Assembly (NCBI RefSeq): GCF_947259555.1
Contig: NZ_CAMYMD010000038.1
Location: 1-64,000, forward strand
Length of the DNA stretch: 64,000 nucleotides
Direction: 5' to 3'
Source: an uncultured Roseovarius sp.
GTDB lineage: Bacteria > Pseudomonadota > Alphaproteobacteria > Rhodobacterales > Rhodobacteraceae
In this document: in pieces, positions 62,970-64,000 of the stretch
Layout of the letters: the number at the start of each line of letters is the position of its first letter
Position numbering within the stretch: position 1 is the first letter of the stretch
Program-made: the position numbers and the translations under genes
The notes under the pieces: model-generated
Databases searched by the model: none
What the model saw: the letters and a program-made list of their open reading frames with translations, nothing else
What the model was told of the DNA's origin: nothing

Positions 62970-64000
62970 TTATCCGAGGATGGTTTTCACCGCCTTTGCA
63001 GTTTTTTCCACCACCTCGTCGGCCTCGGCCTTGGTCAGGCAGAAGGGTGGGGCGAATCCCAGGATATCGCCCTGCGGCATCGCCCGTGCGATGACGTGAT
63101 CGGCGGCGAGCGCGGCGGAAATCTGTGGCCCCACCTTGTCGGCGGCGTCAAAGAAGGTGCGGCTGTCGCGATCCTTGACGAACTCCACCGCACAGAGCAT
63201 CCCTTCGCCGCGCACCTCACCGACATGCGGGTGATCCCCGAGCGCCTCGGCCATGGTGCGATTGAGATAGCCGCCCACCTCTCGGTTGTTGGCGATCAGG
63301 TCCAACTCGTCCAGCAGCTTGAGGTTGGCCACACCCGCCGCCGCGCCGATCGGATGCGCCGAATAGGTCCAGCCATGGCCGATGGGGCCGTTCTCGTCGG
63401 TGCCCTGCTCCAGCACCTTCCACATCTTGTCGCTGACGATGCTGCCCGAGAGCGGCGCATAAGCCGAGGTCAGCCCCTTGGCGATGGTGATGAGATCGGG
63501 CTTGAGCCCGTAATGCTCGGAGCCGAATATGGTGCCAAGACGGCCAAACCCGGTGACGACCTCATCGGCAACGAGCAGGATGTCGTGCTTTTCCAGAATC
63601 GGCTGGATCGCCTCCCAATACCCGGCAGGCGGCGGCACGATGCCGCCGGTGCCCAGAACCGGCTCGCCGATGAAGGCGGCAATGGTGTCGGCCCCCTCGC
63701 GCGCGATCAGCCCCTCCAGCTCTGCCGCGCAATGGGCGACAAACTGGTCCTCGGTCATGTTCACATCGTCGCGGCGATAGTAATACGGGGCTGTCGTGTG
63801 GAGCACCTGCGCCAGCGGCAGATCGAATTTCTGATGAAAGAGATGCAGCCCCGTGAGCGAGCCGGTCATCAGGCCAGAGCCGTGGTAGCCGCGCCAGCGC
63901 GAGATGATCTTTTTCTTCTCGGGACGGCCTAGGATGTTGTTGTAATACCAGATCAACTTGATGTTGGTCTCGTTGGCGTCACTGCCCGAGAGGCCGAAAT
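62970..64000 (-). CDS. Class III omega-aminotransferase (5' end beyond the window)
   Basis: The visible 340 or so residues are the C-terminal part of a class III PLP aminotransferase. The PLP site is LITIAKGLTSAYAPLSG with its Lys, preceded by LLVADEVVTGFGRLG; the frame stays open to 64000 (FGLSGSDANETNIKLIWYYNN), so the gene is cut by the window edge. YNN-LGRPEKKKIISRWRGYHG is typical of putrescine/beta-alanine:pyruvate enzymes such as SpuC. With the polyamine-type importer next to it, use of putrescine or a similar amine is likely. It is separated from the ABC operon by a terminator. Confidence 0.9.
   Translation of the reverse strand, partial: FGLSGSDANETNIKLIWYYNNILGRPEKKKIISRWRGYHGSGLMTGSLTGLHLFHQKFDLPLAQVLHTTAPYYYRRDDVNMTEDQFVAHCAAELEGLIAREGADTIAAFIGEPVLGTGGIVPPPAGYWEAIQPILEKHDILLVADEVVTGFGRLGTIFGSEHYGLKPDLITIAKGLTSAYAPLSGSIVSDKMWKVLEQGTDENGPIGHGWTYSAHPIGAAAGVANLKLLDELDLIANNREVGGYLNRTMAEALGDHPHVGEVRGEGMLCAVEFVKDRDSRTFFDAADKVGPQISAALAADHVIARAMPQGDILGFAPPFCLTKAEADEVVEKTAKAVKTILG

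Noticed and set aside
1-64000. CRISPR array, prophage or integron
   Set aside because: No regularly spaced repeats, cas genes, phage structural genes or integrase were seen.

Overview
The window reads as chromosomal DNA from a marine, high-GC alphaproteobacterium of the Rhodobacterales (Roseobacter group). The grounds are the gene content (creatinase, an ectR-ectABC-ask ectoine operon, MipZ, an Irr-type iron box in front of mbfA, a polyamine ABC cassette with an omega-aminotransferase) and local orders familiar from that group (hemD next to a mitofilin-like gene and hemY; rimP-nusA-ylxR-infB). Genus cannot be fixed from the sequence alone.

Layout. 1-127: the edge of an insertion sequence running off the left side. 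204-2580: a small secreted protein, ahcY and a DUF2853 protein. 2586-7152: a MarR-type regulator divergent from ectA-ectB-ectC-ask, the complete ectoine route from aspartate plus its private aspartokinase, closed by a terminator. 7363-9842 (minus): mutT, argJ and a periplasmic parvulin, divergent from secA (10034-12730). 12824-15389: two secreted proteins, one fusing a phosphate-binding-like module to an OmpA domain. 15467-17819: creatinase divergent from a self-cleaving P1-family hydrolase. 17840-23365: rimP, nusA, ylxR and infB behind an attenuator-like leader. 23487-26231 (minus): tsaD, gpsA, yciI-like and EVE genes, tightly overlapped. 26305-29956: hemD, a Mic60/mitofilin-like protein and HemY.

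30001-31511: tRNA-Thr(CGU), a palindromic repeat, a 43-residue basic protein and an AT-rich two-gene unit of unknown function. 31590-37262: parE, glucokinase, an EamA exporter, a GNAT enzyme and mipZ. 37573-42643: an SF1 helicase and an SDR (overlapping), an Na/Ca-exchanger-type antiporter, and a TauE exporter with its TIGR02186 partner. 43080-47932: a DUF465 peptide, a tRNA methyltransferase-like enzyme, DUF2007, a long-chain polyprenyl diphosphate synthase, ispE and a TPR protein. 48043-53670: ETF-quinone oxidoreductase, greA, a coiled-coil membrane protein, a universal stress protein, a NifU-like scaffold, tsaB and rimI. 53692-55724: mbfA behind an Irr box, and a 52-residue secreted peptide and a TetR regulator behind three operator-like dyads. 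55654-64000 (minus): a GMC oxidoreductase, two unusual permeases, a substrate-binding protein and an ATPase of a polyamine-type ABC importer, and the 3' part of a class III aminotransferase.

Most of the window is ordinary core genome. The parts that standard families explain least are the AT-rich pair at 30790-31511, the dyad-flanked peptide/tetR locus at 54745-55724, the two permeases with extra domains at 57435-60296, the secreted pair at 12824-15389, and the rimP leader at 17840-17940. No CRISPR array, prophage or recognisable defence system was seen.
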